Part shown: in pieces, positions 1 through 6,774 of the stretch
How positions within the stretch are numbered: the stretch's first letter is position 1
How the letters are laid out: each line of letters starts with the position of its first letter
NCBI GenBank assembly: GCA_031279305.1
Contig: JAITIS010000109.1
Coordinates: 1-13,411 of the forward strand
Direction of reading: 5' to 3'
DNA length: 13,411 nt
Origin: Candidatus Margulisiibacteriota bacterium
Lineage (GTDB): Bacteria > Margulisbacteria > Termititenacia > Termititenacales > Termititenacaceae
Made by a program: the position numbers and the translations under genes
The notes under the pieces: generated by a model
What the model saw: only the letters and a program-made list of their open reading frames with translations
Database searches by the model: none
What the model was told of the DNA's origin: nothing

Positions 1-2031
1 TTCTGTTTCAGCAGTCCGAGCAAACTGATGCAGCTGAGCTGGATCGTTTTTCTGTTTTAAGATAGCCAGCACGCATTCCAGATCTTTTTCCCGCGCGCTT
101 TTTCTGGCTGCCGCCAGAGACTGATGTTCCTGATTGCAAAAACGATAAATCGCGCTTTGGGCGTATTCTTCCCGGCACAGCGGCTCGGCGCCGTCCAGCA
201 CGGCGGAGCGGCTGTAAGTTTCTTCCGGGATATTCTTGAAAAATTTTTTAAGCAGGCTGACATACGGCGACGGCAGCAGCGGTTTTCCGCCGGCTTCACT
301 GCGCGCAAAACACAGATAGACGCGTTCTGCGGCCCGCGTGAAGGCCTGATAAAAAATAAGGTCTTCCTTGCGCATTTTGTCCTCTGTCCGCGCCAACCCC
401 AAGCTAGTTTTTTCATACTCTCTGAGTAAAAAATTCTCCGCCGCGCCCGCCGGCCAGCTGTTCAGGGTGAGATTGGCCAGAAATACGCTAGAGTAATCTT
501 TTTGCCGGGCGCTTAACGCGTCATAAACCTGCACCTGCTCGCCGTTCCTTCCGCGCGATGCTGTTTTTGCCGTGAGCGCGCTGACAAATGTTTCCCACAG
601 CTCCTCTGCGGATAATTTTAATTTCAGTTTTTTTTGCCAGTGCTGCAAAACTGTCAGCGCATCCAGCATCGCTTTGTAGGCGCGGTTACTGTGCCTGACC
701 GTCGTTTGAAGCGCGGGATTGTCCAGATCTTTTTTTAATTCCGCGGCGCAGTTGTTGTCCGCATAAAAATTTTCCCAAACTTCCTGCAGATCTGCAAAAT
801 TTCGCGCGGCCCGCAGTTTGGCAGAGCAATCCAGTATCTGCGCGATATGGTTTTTTAATTCCGGCGCGCTGATTTCCAGCTCTATATCTGGATTTTCTGC
901 CCGCCTGAATTCCAGCTCGCGGACTTTTTCCAGAGGCGCTCGGCTGTAGGCGGATTTTAATACGGCAAGCAAAACCTCCTCATTGTCCCGCGCGTCGCGC
1001 AGGGAGAGCAGCAGATTGCAGAAAGGATTCTGGAGGATTTCGATACCTTCGTGGATCTCCACGGGTATCTGGTATTTAAGAAAAATTTCATTGATCAAAA
1101 ATTGATATGCGCCGATACTGCGGAAAATAATGGCGATGTCTGACCAGCGCGCCCTAGGATTTTCTTTTTTGTAGGCGGCGATCCGGCGGGCGATAAGCTC
1201 TATTTCCTGTCCGCGGTTGCCGGCGGAGAGGATCTGAATATTTTGGCAGGTGAATTCTTTTTTTTGCCCCCAGTGCAGCGCAAAATTTTTTAGGTCCGCC
1301 GCGGCGCTGCGGCGGTACTCCTGGCATTTTTGCAGCGCAAAGCCCCAGCTTTGAAAAGTCTGCAAAACCCCGGCGGCCGGCCCGGCAAAAAAATCTTTTT
1401 GTTCCTCGGTGTAGGTCAGCGCGGCTGTGACAGAATGGCCGCCCGCGCAGAGTTTTTTTAGCTGTGCGTATTGCAGCGGCGTGTAGTCTGTGAAGCCGTC
1501 GATGAAAATAAAACAATTTTCCGGCGGCGCGGCGTAGGCCGCGAGCACGTCTTCCCTGTCCTGCAGGCCATTGGCGCGCAGATATTGCGCGTACTCCGTG
1601 AATATTTTTTGCAGATCGCGGGCTTTGGCGGAATTGGGCAGCTTGGCGCACAAATCACTCTGGCCGAGACAGAGGCGTTTGAGTTCGCCGAGCAGTTCCG
1701 CCAGTCCGGCATAAAACACGGCGCTTTTTTGGGCCTCGCCGAAATATTCCAATTCTAGCCCCTCGCAGATTTTGCGCAAGATCAGCCGCTGTTCTAGATC
1801 GCTAAGCGATTTTTCGCCGCCGAGAAATTTATCCAGCGTGGTGATATTGGCCGAAAACAGCGGGTTTATTCTAGCCAGCGCCAGCGCCATAATCCGGTCT
1901 GCGTGTTCGGACGTCGGCACGAGATAATAAACGTCTCTGCGCAACGGCGCGGCTTTTTTCAGCTCGATATATTGATTGAGCAGTTCTGTGGTTTTGCCGG
2001 TGCCGGCGGGGCCGTAAAGCAGCATACGCAT
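1..2031 (-). CDS. addB: AddB-like helicase/nuclease subunit, N-terminal 677 residues (runs off the left edge)
   Basis: Reading leftward from ATG at 2031 the frame is open to the window edge. AddB is the second subunit of the AddAB (RexAB) double-strand-break resection enzyme, which unwinds and degrades DNA ends for RecA recombination. Visible features: Walker A GPAGTGKT at residues 7-14; FIDGFTDYTPLQ at 176-187, replacing the DExx box of a true UvrD helicase, as AddB does; a helicase-like segment from about 268 (AGNRGQEIELIARRI) to 325; RQKDYSSVFLANL at 509-521; and the late motif FYQAFTRAAERVYL at 560-573. The C-terminal PD-(D/E)XK nuclease and its iron-sulphur cysteines would lie beyond the window, since the family is usually about 1,100 residues. 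An addA gene is expected further left. There is no ribosome binding site, but a TAAAAT box sits 7 bases before the ATG. A divergent UvrD-like family member is the main alternative. Confidence 0.8.
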   Translation of the reverse strand, partial: MRMLLYGPAGTGKTTELLNQYIELKKAAPLRRDVYYLVPTSEHADRIMALALARINPLFSANITTLDKFLGGEKSLSDLEQRLILRKICEGLELEYFGEAQKSAVFYAGLAELLGELKRLCLGQSDLCAKLPNSAKARDLQKIFTEYAQYLRANGLQDREDVLAAYAAPPENCFIFIDGFTDYTPLQYAQLKKLCAGGHSVTAALTYTEEQKDFFAGPAAGVLQTFQSWGFALQKCQEYRRSAAADLKNFALHWGQKKEFTCQNIQILSAGNRGQEIELIARRIAAYKKENPRARWSDIAIIFRSIGAYQFLINEIFLKYQIPVEIHEGIEILQNPFCNLLLSLRDARDNEEVLLAVLKSAYSRAPLEKVRELEFRRAENPDIELEISAPELKNHIAQILDCSAKLRAARNFADLQEVWENFYADNNCAAELKKDLDNPALQTTVRHSNRAYKAMLDALTVLQHWQKKLKLKLSAEELWETFVSALTAKTASRGRNGEQVQVYDALSARQKDYSSVFLANLTLNSWPAGAAENFLLREYEKTSLGLARTEDKMRKEDLIFYQAFTRAAERVYLCFARSEAGGKPLLPSPYVSLLKKFFKNIPEETYSRSAVLDGAEPLCREEYAQSAIYRFCNQEHQSLAAARKSAREKDLECVLAILKQKNDPAQLHQFARTAETE

Positions 2032-2038
2032 AAATTAG

Positions 2039-2044
2039 ATTTTA
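2039..2044 (-). promoter_or_regulatory. -10 box directly upstream of addB (possible leaderless start)
   Basis: On the minus strand this is TAAAAT, preceded by TGC (an extended -10), followed by 7 bases and then the addB ATG. Transcription would begin at or within a base of the A of ATG. No Shine-Dalgarno sequence is present. No -35 box lies at 16-18 bases upstream. The spacing matches the boxes before the 3862 gene and pyrK. Confidence 0.5.
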
Positions 2045-2120
2045 GCATCTTTGTTTTTAATTGTTGGAGCTTTGTCAAGAAAAAAATCTTGGTCAACCGT
2101 GCCGCAACCCCTGATTTTAC

Positions 2121-2149
2121 TTGACTTCCGGCTTCCGCTGCTCTAAAAT
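2121..2149 (+). promoter_or_regulatory. sigma70-type promoter of the HU gene
   Basis: TTGACT (2121-2126), a 17-base spacer and TAAAAT (2144-2149) make a near-consensus housekeeping promoter. It would give a leader of about 30 bases before the HU ATG. It points away from addB across a 154-base divergent gap. Confidence 0.8.
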
Positions 2150-2185
2150 CTGCGTCAGATAGGGGTTTTCGGGGAGGTGAATTTA

Positions 2186-2458
2186 ATGAATAAACAAGAG
2201 CTTATCGCGTCCATCGCGAAATCCACGGAACTTTCCAAATCCAAAGTTAATGATGTTATCGATGCTTTCTTAGGCGATATCAAAAATTCTCTGAAGAGAG
2301 GCAAGTCCGTGCAGCTGGTCGGCTTCGGCACATGGAAGAAATCCAAGCGCAAAGCCAGAACAGGCCGCAATCCGCAGACTGGAGCTTCGATCAAGATTGC
2401 CGCGCGCAATACTGTGCGTTTCTCCGCGGGCAAGGCTTTCAAAGACCTGCTCAATTAG
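2186..2458 (+). CDS. hup: HU family DNA-binding protein
   Basis: The product is a 90-residue histone-like protein, the exact usual HU length. It forms dimers that bend and compact DNA in the nucleoid. The N-terminal helices (1-40) form the dimer core. GFGTW at 46-50 leads into the flexible DNA-binding arm, and RNPQTG at 61-66 carries the Pro63 that intercalates into the minor groove. The basic tail RNTVRFSAGKAFKDLLN (74-90) is typical. A GTG at 2177 would add three residues, but it lies inside the ribosome binding site GGGGAGGTGA (2171-2180), so ATG 2186 is preferred. It has its own promoter and terminator, so it is probably transcribed alone. HU cannot be told from IHF with complete certainty, but length and arm sequence favour HU. 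Confidence 0.95.
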   Translation: MNKQELIASIAKSTELSKSKVNDVIDAFLGDIKNSLKRGKSVQLVGFGTWKKSKRKARTGRNPQTGASIKIAARNTVRFSAGKAFKDLLN

Positions 2459-2473
2459 TTTCTTTTTATCCGG

Positions 2474-2507
2474 CCCCGCTTCTTTAGAATTAAGAGGCGG
2501 GGTTTTT
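2474..2507 (+). terminator. Rho-independent terminator after the HU gene
   Basis: CCCCGCTTCTT (2474-2484) pairs with AAGAGGCGGGG (2492-2502) in an 11-bp stem with one G-U pair and a 7-base loop, followed by five T (2503-2507). The T run overlaps the last bases of the convergent dprA. In the leftward direction no T run follows the stem, so it probably serves HU only. Confidence 0.85.
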
Positions 2508-3561
2508 AGATTTTTACCACTTTTTTCCCCGGTAGAATGCTGATTATTCCTTTTAGCTCCATTTGCAGCAGTATTTTGCTCAAATAACCGGGAGCGAAAT
2601 TTTCCAGCAGGCTGTCTATAGCCAGAACAGTGTCCGCTGGCACTTGGTCATAGATTTTTTGTTCCTCCGCGGTCAAAGCATAATGTGGCTGAGGAAAATC
2701 TAAATTTAACTGCGCTCCGCCGAGATCCAGCCGCAGGCGCTCCAGATCGTAAATAGGTTTGGCGCCCTGCGCGATGAGCCAGTTCGGCCCCTCGGCGAGC
2801 GGATTGCCCAGCTCTCCCGGCAGAGCATAGACTTCGCGGTTTTGTTCCAGCGCGATTTTGCCGGAGATGAGCGCGCCGCTGGTAAGCCGGCCTTCGATGA
2901 CGATCACTGCGCGGCTTAAACCCGTGATGAGACGGTTGCGGCGGGGGAAGCACCACCTGCTGTAGGGCAGGCCGGGCGGATACTCGGAGAGCACCGCGCC
3001 CGCGCGGCAAAGCTCGGCGTAGAGTTTGTGATTGGCCGCCGGAAAACATTTGTCTGCCGGCGTGCCGAGCACGGCGATAGTCGGCAGGCCTAATTCCAGC
3101 GCGCTTTTATGCGCGGCGGCATCTACGCCCGCCGCCATGCCGCTGATCACCGGGCTGATATTAACGGCGCGGATGATCTTTTGCGTGCTTTGCAATCCAT
3201 AAGCGTCCGGCTGTCTGGTGCCGACGACAGCGAGGCCGGCGCATTCCCGTATGTTAAGCGGGCCTTTTTGGTACAGCACTAACGGCGGATCGTAAATCTC
3301 TTTTAACAACGCCGGATAATCCGCGGAAAAATAATCAAGGGCAGAAATATTTTTATTTTGCAGTTTTTCCGTAAATACAGCCAGATCCAGCGTGTCGCGG
3401 AAACGCAGTATTTCCACGGCGCGTTCTGGTTTGAGACCGAGCGCCCGCAGATCCGGCGCGGTAAAATCTGTCCAGATTTTTTCCCGTGGATATTTTTTGA
3501 GCAGGGTTTGCAGGCGGGCTGGATTGAGATCGGGGAAAAAAGAAAATCCGAGCAGGGACAT
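2506..3561 (-). CDS. dprA: DNA processing protein DprA (Smf)
   Basis: The product is a 351-residue DprA. It binds incoming single-stranded DNA and loads RecA during natural transformation; it is also widespread in non-competent bacteria. An N-terminal helical/HhH-like region (about 1-60) precedes the Rossmann-like core: VVGTRQPDAYG at 112-122, SGMAAGVDAAAH at 140-151, FPRRNRLITGLSRAVIVIEG at 205-224, SGALIS at 228-233 and REVYALPG at 242-249. The C-terminal region 290-351 fits the winged-helix domain seen in many DprA proteins. The ATG at 3561 is preceded by AAGGA, with a 6-base gap. The gene is last in the leftward cluster, 61 bases after the small membrane protein gene. Its tail is convergent with HU. 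Confidence 0.95.
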   Translation of the reverse strand: MSLLGFSFFPDLNPARLQTLLKKYPREKIWTDFTAPDLRALGLKPERAVEILRFRDTLDLAVFTEKLQNKNISALDYFSADYPALLKEIYDPPLVLYQKGPLNIRECAGLAVVGTRQPDAYGLQSTQKIIRAVNISPVISGMAAGVDAAAHKSALELGLPTIAVLGTPADKCFPAANHKLYAELCRAGAVLSEYPPGLPYSRWCFPRRNRLITGLSRAVIVIEGRLTSGALISGKIALEQNREVYALPGELGNPLAEGPNWLIAQGAKPIYDLERLRLDLGGAQLNLDFPQPHYALTAEEQKIYDQVPADTVLAIDSLLENFAPGYLSKILLQMELKGIISILPGKKVVKI

Positions 3562-3622
3562 AATTATTCCTTTTCACCGCTCGCTAATATTTTATTTTAA
3601 TTGGGCGTTTATGGCAAGAGCT

Positions 3623-3862
3623 CTAAGTTCCGCGGAAAATTTTTTTAAGCCGCGCACCGATTTCTTGGCGCTTAACCACCGCTTCCGCGCCGCCGATGAT
3701 GAGACCGATATTCCAAGCGGCCTGACCAAAAATAAAAGCTCCTGCGGCCAGAACCGCTTTGCCCTTATCTCCCAGCGGCAGAAACGGCGCGGCTGCTATG
3801 ACCGGCCAGGCCAGAGTAGAGGCCAGCATCAATCCGGCCGCGAGTTTTAGACGCCAGCTCAT
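3623..3862 (-). CDS. Small two-helix membrane protein, 'transporter suffix domain' type
   Basis: This 79-residue protein has two hydrophobic segments, about residues 6-27 and 35-58, joined by PFLPLGDKGKA, and a basic C-terminal tail (KRQEIGARLKKIFRG). The pattern MSWRLKLA, PFLPLG, KA, then a Gln/Glu-rich second helix and VVKR resembles the short 'transporter suffix domain' family, found alone or at the end of transporters. The function is unknown. It sits in the leftward cluster, 22 bases after the gene ending at 3885 and before dprA. There is no Shine-Dalgarno sequence, but TATAAT lies 7 bases before the ATG. The family assignment rests on motif resemblance only. Confidence 0.7.
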   Translation of the reverse strand: MSWRLKLAAGLMLASTLAWPVIAAAPFLPLGDKGKAVLAAGAFIFGQAAWNIGLIIGGAEAVVKRQEIGARLKKIFRGT

Positions 3863-3869
3863 CGCGGCA

Positions 3870-3875
3870 ATTATA
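3870..3875 (-). promoter_or_regulatory. -10 box 7 bases before the 3862 start (possible leaderless start)
   Basis: On the minus strand this is a perfect TATAAT, then tgccgcg, then ATG. No -35 box is found at 16-18 bases, and no ribosome binding site is present. Because the preceding gene ends only 22 bases away, this could be an internal promoter rather than the only one. Confidence 0.45.
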
Positions 3876-3884
3876 AAATAATTT

Positions 3885-4445
3885 TTAGGATTTGGGTATG
3901 TTCAGGAGATCTCTTAGCCAGCGAAAAATTTCTTTGGTGTTTTGGATGATCTGCAGATGCTGTAATAAATTAAAATAAACGGTATCGTTTTCCGTAAAGC
4001 CATTTAAAAAATCACCTTTAAGCTCGGTATTATATATCTGAAATATTTTGGGTATAACCTGCGTTATTTCTGCGGCGGTGGCATTGGCCAGCAAACGAAT
4101 GTCTTGATTTTTTTGCCGGAATTGGGGCGGGAAGACTGCCTCTTTGTTTAGCTGATACAGCAGATAGGCCGTTTTATTTAACCGGCTGGCCAGTATTGTT
4201 AAAAAAGCTCCGCCAGCAAAAGGATGCGTTTCAAATGGCTGGGCTTTTTTATATTCGGCGTCTTTGGGCGGAGCGAAAGACCCGAAAGCCTTGCAAGCCT
4301 CCTCATATAGATGATTTTTTTCATAAAACAGCCGCGCGCGCAGTTCATCCGGGATGCGGATTTCTTCCCGGTCAAAAGACAATTCCGCCTGAGCAATGGA
4401 TTTAGCGAGCATAAACTTAAGGATGTCCGCGTCCCGCCGGCTCAT
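3885..4445 (-). CDS. Unknown protein, mostly helical, 186 residues
   Basis: I do not recognise this family. There is no signal peptide or transmembrane segment; the sequence is soluble-looking and mainly helical, with few Gly or Pro. The 29-base overlap with the upstream unknown gene (4965-4417) suggests translational coupling, because no ribosome binding site precedes ATG 4445. Residues 39-65 (LFYEKNHLYEE... through FGSFAPPKDAEY) resemble residues 121-148 of the upstream protein, so the two may be distant relatives or recognise a common partner. A start further upstream is not excluded. Codon use looks like that of its neighbours, which supports a real gene. Confidence 0.65.
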   Translation of the reverse strand: MSRRDADILKFMLAKSIAQAELSFDREEIRIPDELRARLFYEKNHLYEEACKAFGSFAPPKDAEYKKAQPFETHPFAGGAFLTILASRLNKTAYLLYQLNKEAVFPPQFRQKNQDIRLLANATAAEITQVIPKIFQIYNTELKGDFLNGFTENDTVYFNLLQHLQIIQNTKEIFRWLRDLLNIPKS

Positions 4446-4965
4446 AAAGCAGGGAATGCAGATTTTTCCAGCCGTCCCAAAAAGGCTGGCACTCGTCTAT
4501 TTCGGCGCGGAACCGCTCGCAAAATTCCGGGTCTTTGTCCGGTTTGCGCAAACCGAACAGCTCCAGACATTTATACAGAGCACTCCTTTTTTGCTCCGTA
4601 AACAGAATGTCGTGCTTCAGATATATTGTTTCCAGCTGGCGCGCCATCGTTCTGACCAGAGGAACGGCGCCTTGCTCTATTTTTCCGGCGTCCAGAGCCC
4701 GGCCTGCGTAACGCAGCTGGATAACGCTTTTTTCCAGCTGTCCAGCCAAGCTGTCCAGATTAATTTTGGTTTGCCGCAGATAATTGACGCTGCTGGTGAA
4801 CGAACGGTCCGGGCTGTTCAGACTGTTGAGCGCTTTAGAAAGTTTGGCCGAAATATTGGCGCGCAGGCTGGCCAGCAGAGCGCGGTCTTCGGAGGGCAGA
4901 TAGCTTAAAATCTTGGAAAAATCCAGCAAATCAGTCTGGGGGCCGGCTAAAATTTTATTTTGCAT
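4417..4965 (-). CDS. Unknown protein, helical, 182 residues
   Basis: I do not recognise this family. The protein is soluble-looking and helix-rich, with a Leu/Ala-heavy N-terminal half (about 15-110) that could form a helical bundle. A shared segment with the next gene lies at residues 121-148 (LFTEQKRS, then LY, FG, PDKDPEF). Its C-terminal part is rich in aromatic residues and Cys (C133, C149, C159). It is the first gene of the leftward cluster and is divergent from pyrK across 59 bases. The start ATG 4965 has no ribosome binding site. A box one would accept as -10 is not at the 7-base spacing seen elsewhere, so the start is less sure. Confidence 0.65.
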   Translation of the reverse strand: MQNKILAGPQTDLLDFSKILSYLPSEDRALLASLRANISAKLSKALNSLNSPDRSFTSSVNYLRQTKINLDSLAGQLEKSVIQLRYAGRALDAGKIEQGAVPLVRTMARQLETIYLKHDILFTEQKRSALYKCLELFGLRKPDKDPEFCERFRAEIDECQPFWDGWKNLHSLLYEPAGRGHP

Positions 4966-5011
4966 AATAAATAATCGTGTTTAGCGGCCAAAAATTGCAT
5001 TTATTTTAGTG

Positions 5012-5017
5012 TATAAT
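5012..5017 (+). promoter_or_regulatory. -10 box directly upstream of pyrK (possible leaderless start)
   Basis: A perfect TATAAT is followed by acgcccg and then the pyrK ATG at 5025. The predicted start point falls at 5024-5025, leaving no room for a ribosome binding site. TTGCAT at 4995-5000 is only 11 bases away and cannot serve as a -35 box. Confidence 0.6.
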
Positions 5018-5024
5018 ACGCCCG

Positions 5025-5765
5025 ATGAAAAAACTGGTGAATGCCGCTGTTGTCTCGGCCAGTCTGCTCTCCCCCGCTTATTTGCTGCTGATCGTAAACA
5101 CCGGCACCGCAATTCCGGTAGCCGCCGGACAATTCGCCAGTATCGGGCTGCCCGGTGTATGCCTGCGCCGGCCTTTTTCCATACACGATGCGGACGGCGC
5201 GGTTTTGAGTTTTTTGATAAAAATAGTCGGCGGCGGCACGCGCCGGCTGGCCAAGCTGAAACCGGGCGATACACTTTCTATTATGTATCCGTTAGGCAAT
5301 GGTTTTATGCTGAGCGAAAAACCGGCCGTGCTGGTGGGCGGCGGCTGCGGCCTCGCGCCTCTGCTTTTGCTGGCCAAACAGCTGCAGGCGGCTGGCGCGA
5401 GGCCGCTTGCTGTATTAGGCGGACGGAGTAAAGACGATATTGTTGAGCTGGGCGCTTTGGCCAAATACGCGGCGGTGCGCGTAGCCACCGAGGACGGCAG
5501 TCTGGGCGCGCGTGGCTTGGTCACCGCGGAATTAAATGATCTAAAATCAGGCGCGGCGGTCTATGCCTGCGGCCCGGAGGCTATGCTCAAAGCCCTGCAT
5601 AAACTGGCCGCGGAAAAAAATTTTCATCTGCAATTATCTCTGGAAGCTTTGATGGCTTGTGGCGTCGGCGCCTGTCTGGGCTGTGTGACAGACACTCTAA
5701 AAGACGGCCGTGTCTGCGTTTGTTCCGCCGGCCCGGTTTTTAACGCGGAGGATCTGCCGTGGTAG
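5025..5765 (+). CDS. pyrK: Dihydroorotate dehydrogenase B, electron-transfer subunit PyrK
   Basis: The product is a 246-residue cytoplasmic iron-sulphur flavoprotein. It passes electrons from PyrD to NAD+ in class 1B dihydroorotate dehydrogenase (PyrD2-PyrK2), the fourth step of UMP synthesis. The FAD-binding barrel includes GQF (35-37) and LRRPFSI (47-53). The NAD-binding half includes VGGGCGLAP (104-112) and YACGPEAML (180-188). The 2Fe-2S ligands are C212, C217, C220 and C233 in the C-terminal CGVGACLGC...CSAGPVF pattern. The ATG at 5025 gives the normal short N-terminus, and no ribosome binding site precedes it. The last 7 bases overlap pyrD, so the two subunits are almost certainly co-translated. 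Confidence 0.95.
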   Translation: MKKLVNAAVVSASLLSPAYLLLIVNTGTAIPVAAGQFASIGLPGVCLRRPFSIHDADGAVLSFLIKIVGGGTRRLAKLKPGDTLSIMYPLGNGFMLSEKPAVLVGGGCGLAPLLLLAKQLQAAGARPLAVLGGRSKDDIVELGALAKYAAVRVATEDGSLGARGLVTAELNDLKSGAAVYACGPEAMLKALHKLAAEKNFHLQLSLEALMACGVGACLGCVTDTLKDGRVCVCSAGPVFNAEDLPW

Positions 5766-6676
5766 ATTTGAGCGTCGATATTGCCGGATTGCGCTTAAAA
5801 AATCCGGTCATCGCCGCCTCCGGCACTTATGGCTATGGCGCGGAATATGCGGATTTTCTGGAGATAGAAAAACTGGGCGGTTTGGCAGTCAAGGGCACGA
5901 CGCTTAAACCCAGACAGGGCAATCCCGCGCCGCGGCTGGCCGAAACACCGTCCGGTCTGCTCAATACAGTCGGCCTGCAAAACAAGGGCGTGGATTATCT
6001 GATCAGAGAGCATTTGCCCAAGCTGGCCGGCCTGAATACGGCGGTCATCGTCAATGTCTGCGGTTCCACGCCGGAGGAGTACCGCGCGGTGGTTAAAAAA
6101 CTGCGTGATCAGCCGGCGGTATCCGCGCTGGAGTTAAATATCTCCTGTCCCAATGTCAGCCAGGGCGGACTTGCCTGCGGCACGGACCCGGACACCGCCG
6201 CGGAGCTGGTAAAACAGATCAAGCCATTTTGCGACAAGCCGCTTATCGTCAAGCTCTCGCCCAATGTGACGGATATAGCCTCCATCGCGCAGGCCGTGGA
6301 AGCGGCTGGAGCGGATGCCGTGTCGCTCATCAATACTCTGCTGGGTATGGCTGTGGATATCGAGACGCAGCGGCCCCGCCTCTCAACTGTCACCGGCGGA
6401 TTGTCCGGCGCCGCGGTAAAACCTGTTGCCCTGCGTATGGTCTGGCAGGCGGCGCGCGCGGTAAAAATTCCAGTTATCGGCCTCGGCGGCATCAGCTGCT
6501 GGCAGGATGCCGTGGAGTTTCTGCTGGCCGGAGCTTCGGCGGTGCAAATCGGCACGGCCAATTTTCAAAACCCTCTGGTAATGCTGGAAATAATTGCCGG
6601 GCTGGCCGAATATCTGCAGAGCAAAGGTTTGGCCAAAATTACGGACATTGTGGGCGGATTAAAAATTCCCGATTAA
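5759..6676 (+). CDS. pyrD: Dihydroorotate dehydrogenase B, catalytic subunit PyrD
   Basis: The product is a 305-residue TIM-barrel FMN enzyme that oxidises dihydroorotate to orotate. The FMN-contacting Lys45 is in KGTT (45-48), the loop NTVGLQN is at 69-75, NISCPN (127-132) carries the catalytic Cys130 diagnostic of class 1 enzymes, and phosphate-binding segments GGLSG (213-217) and GLGGIS (241-246) follow. The cysteine (not serine) and the adjacent pyrK identify type 1B. The start is GTG at 5759, inside the end of pyrK, with GGAGGA at 5747-5752 and a 6-base spacing. No clear terminator follows; the next gene begins 98 bases on. Confidence 0.96.
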   Translation: MVDLSVDIAGLRLKNPVIAASGTYGYGAEYADFLEIEKLGGLAVKGTTLKPRQGNPAPRLAETPSGLLNTVGLQNKGVDYLIREHLPKLAGLNTAVIVNVCGSTPEEYRAVVKKLRDQPAVSALELNISCPNVSQGGLACGTDPDTAAELVKQIKPFCDKPLIVKLSPNVTDIASIAQAVEAAGADAVSLINTLLGMAVDIETQRPRLSTVTGGLSGAAVKPVALRMVWQAARAVKIPVIGLGGISCWQDAVEFLLAGASAVQIGTANFQNPLVMLEIIAGLAEYLQSKGLAKITDIVGGLKIPD

Positions 6677-6774
6677 CCTTACCCCAAATAAGATAGATTA
6701 TTTAGCGTTATTATAGCTAGTTTTTTCTGCCGGGCGATTTTACCCTTGAATTATGTTAAAATTTTGAAGGCATT

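Noticed and set aside
2073..2078. TTGACA on the minus strand as a -35 box for addB
   Set aside because: It lies 28 bases from the TAAAAT box at 2044-2039, too far for a promoter, and no other -10 fits at 16-18 bases.
4396..4908. Plus-strand open frame of 170 residues
   Set aside because: It is antisense to the two unknown leftward genes, has no ribosome site or promoter, and no recognisable motif; it is a GC-driven shadow.
4966..4985. A fourth leaderless start for the 4965 gene
   Set aside because: The closest hexamer (GATTAT) matches poorly and sits 5, not 7, bases from ATG.
6686..6703. Hairpin AAATAA/TTATTT after pyrD as a terminator
   Set aside because: The six-pair stem is all A-T and no T run follows, so termination there is not supported.
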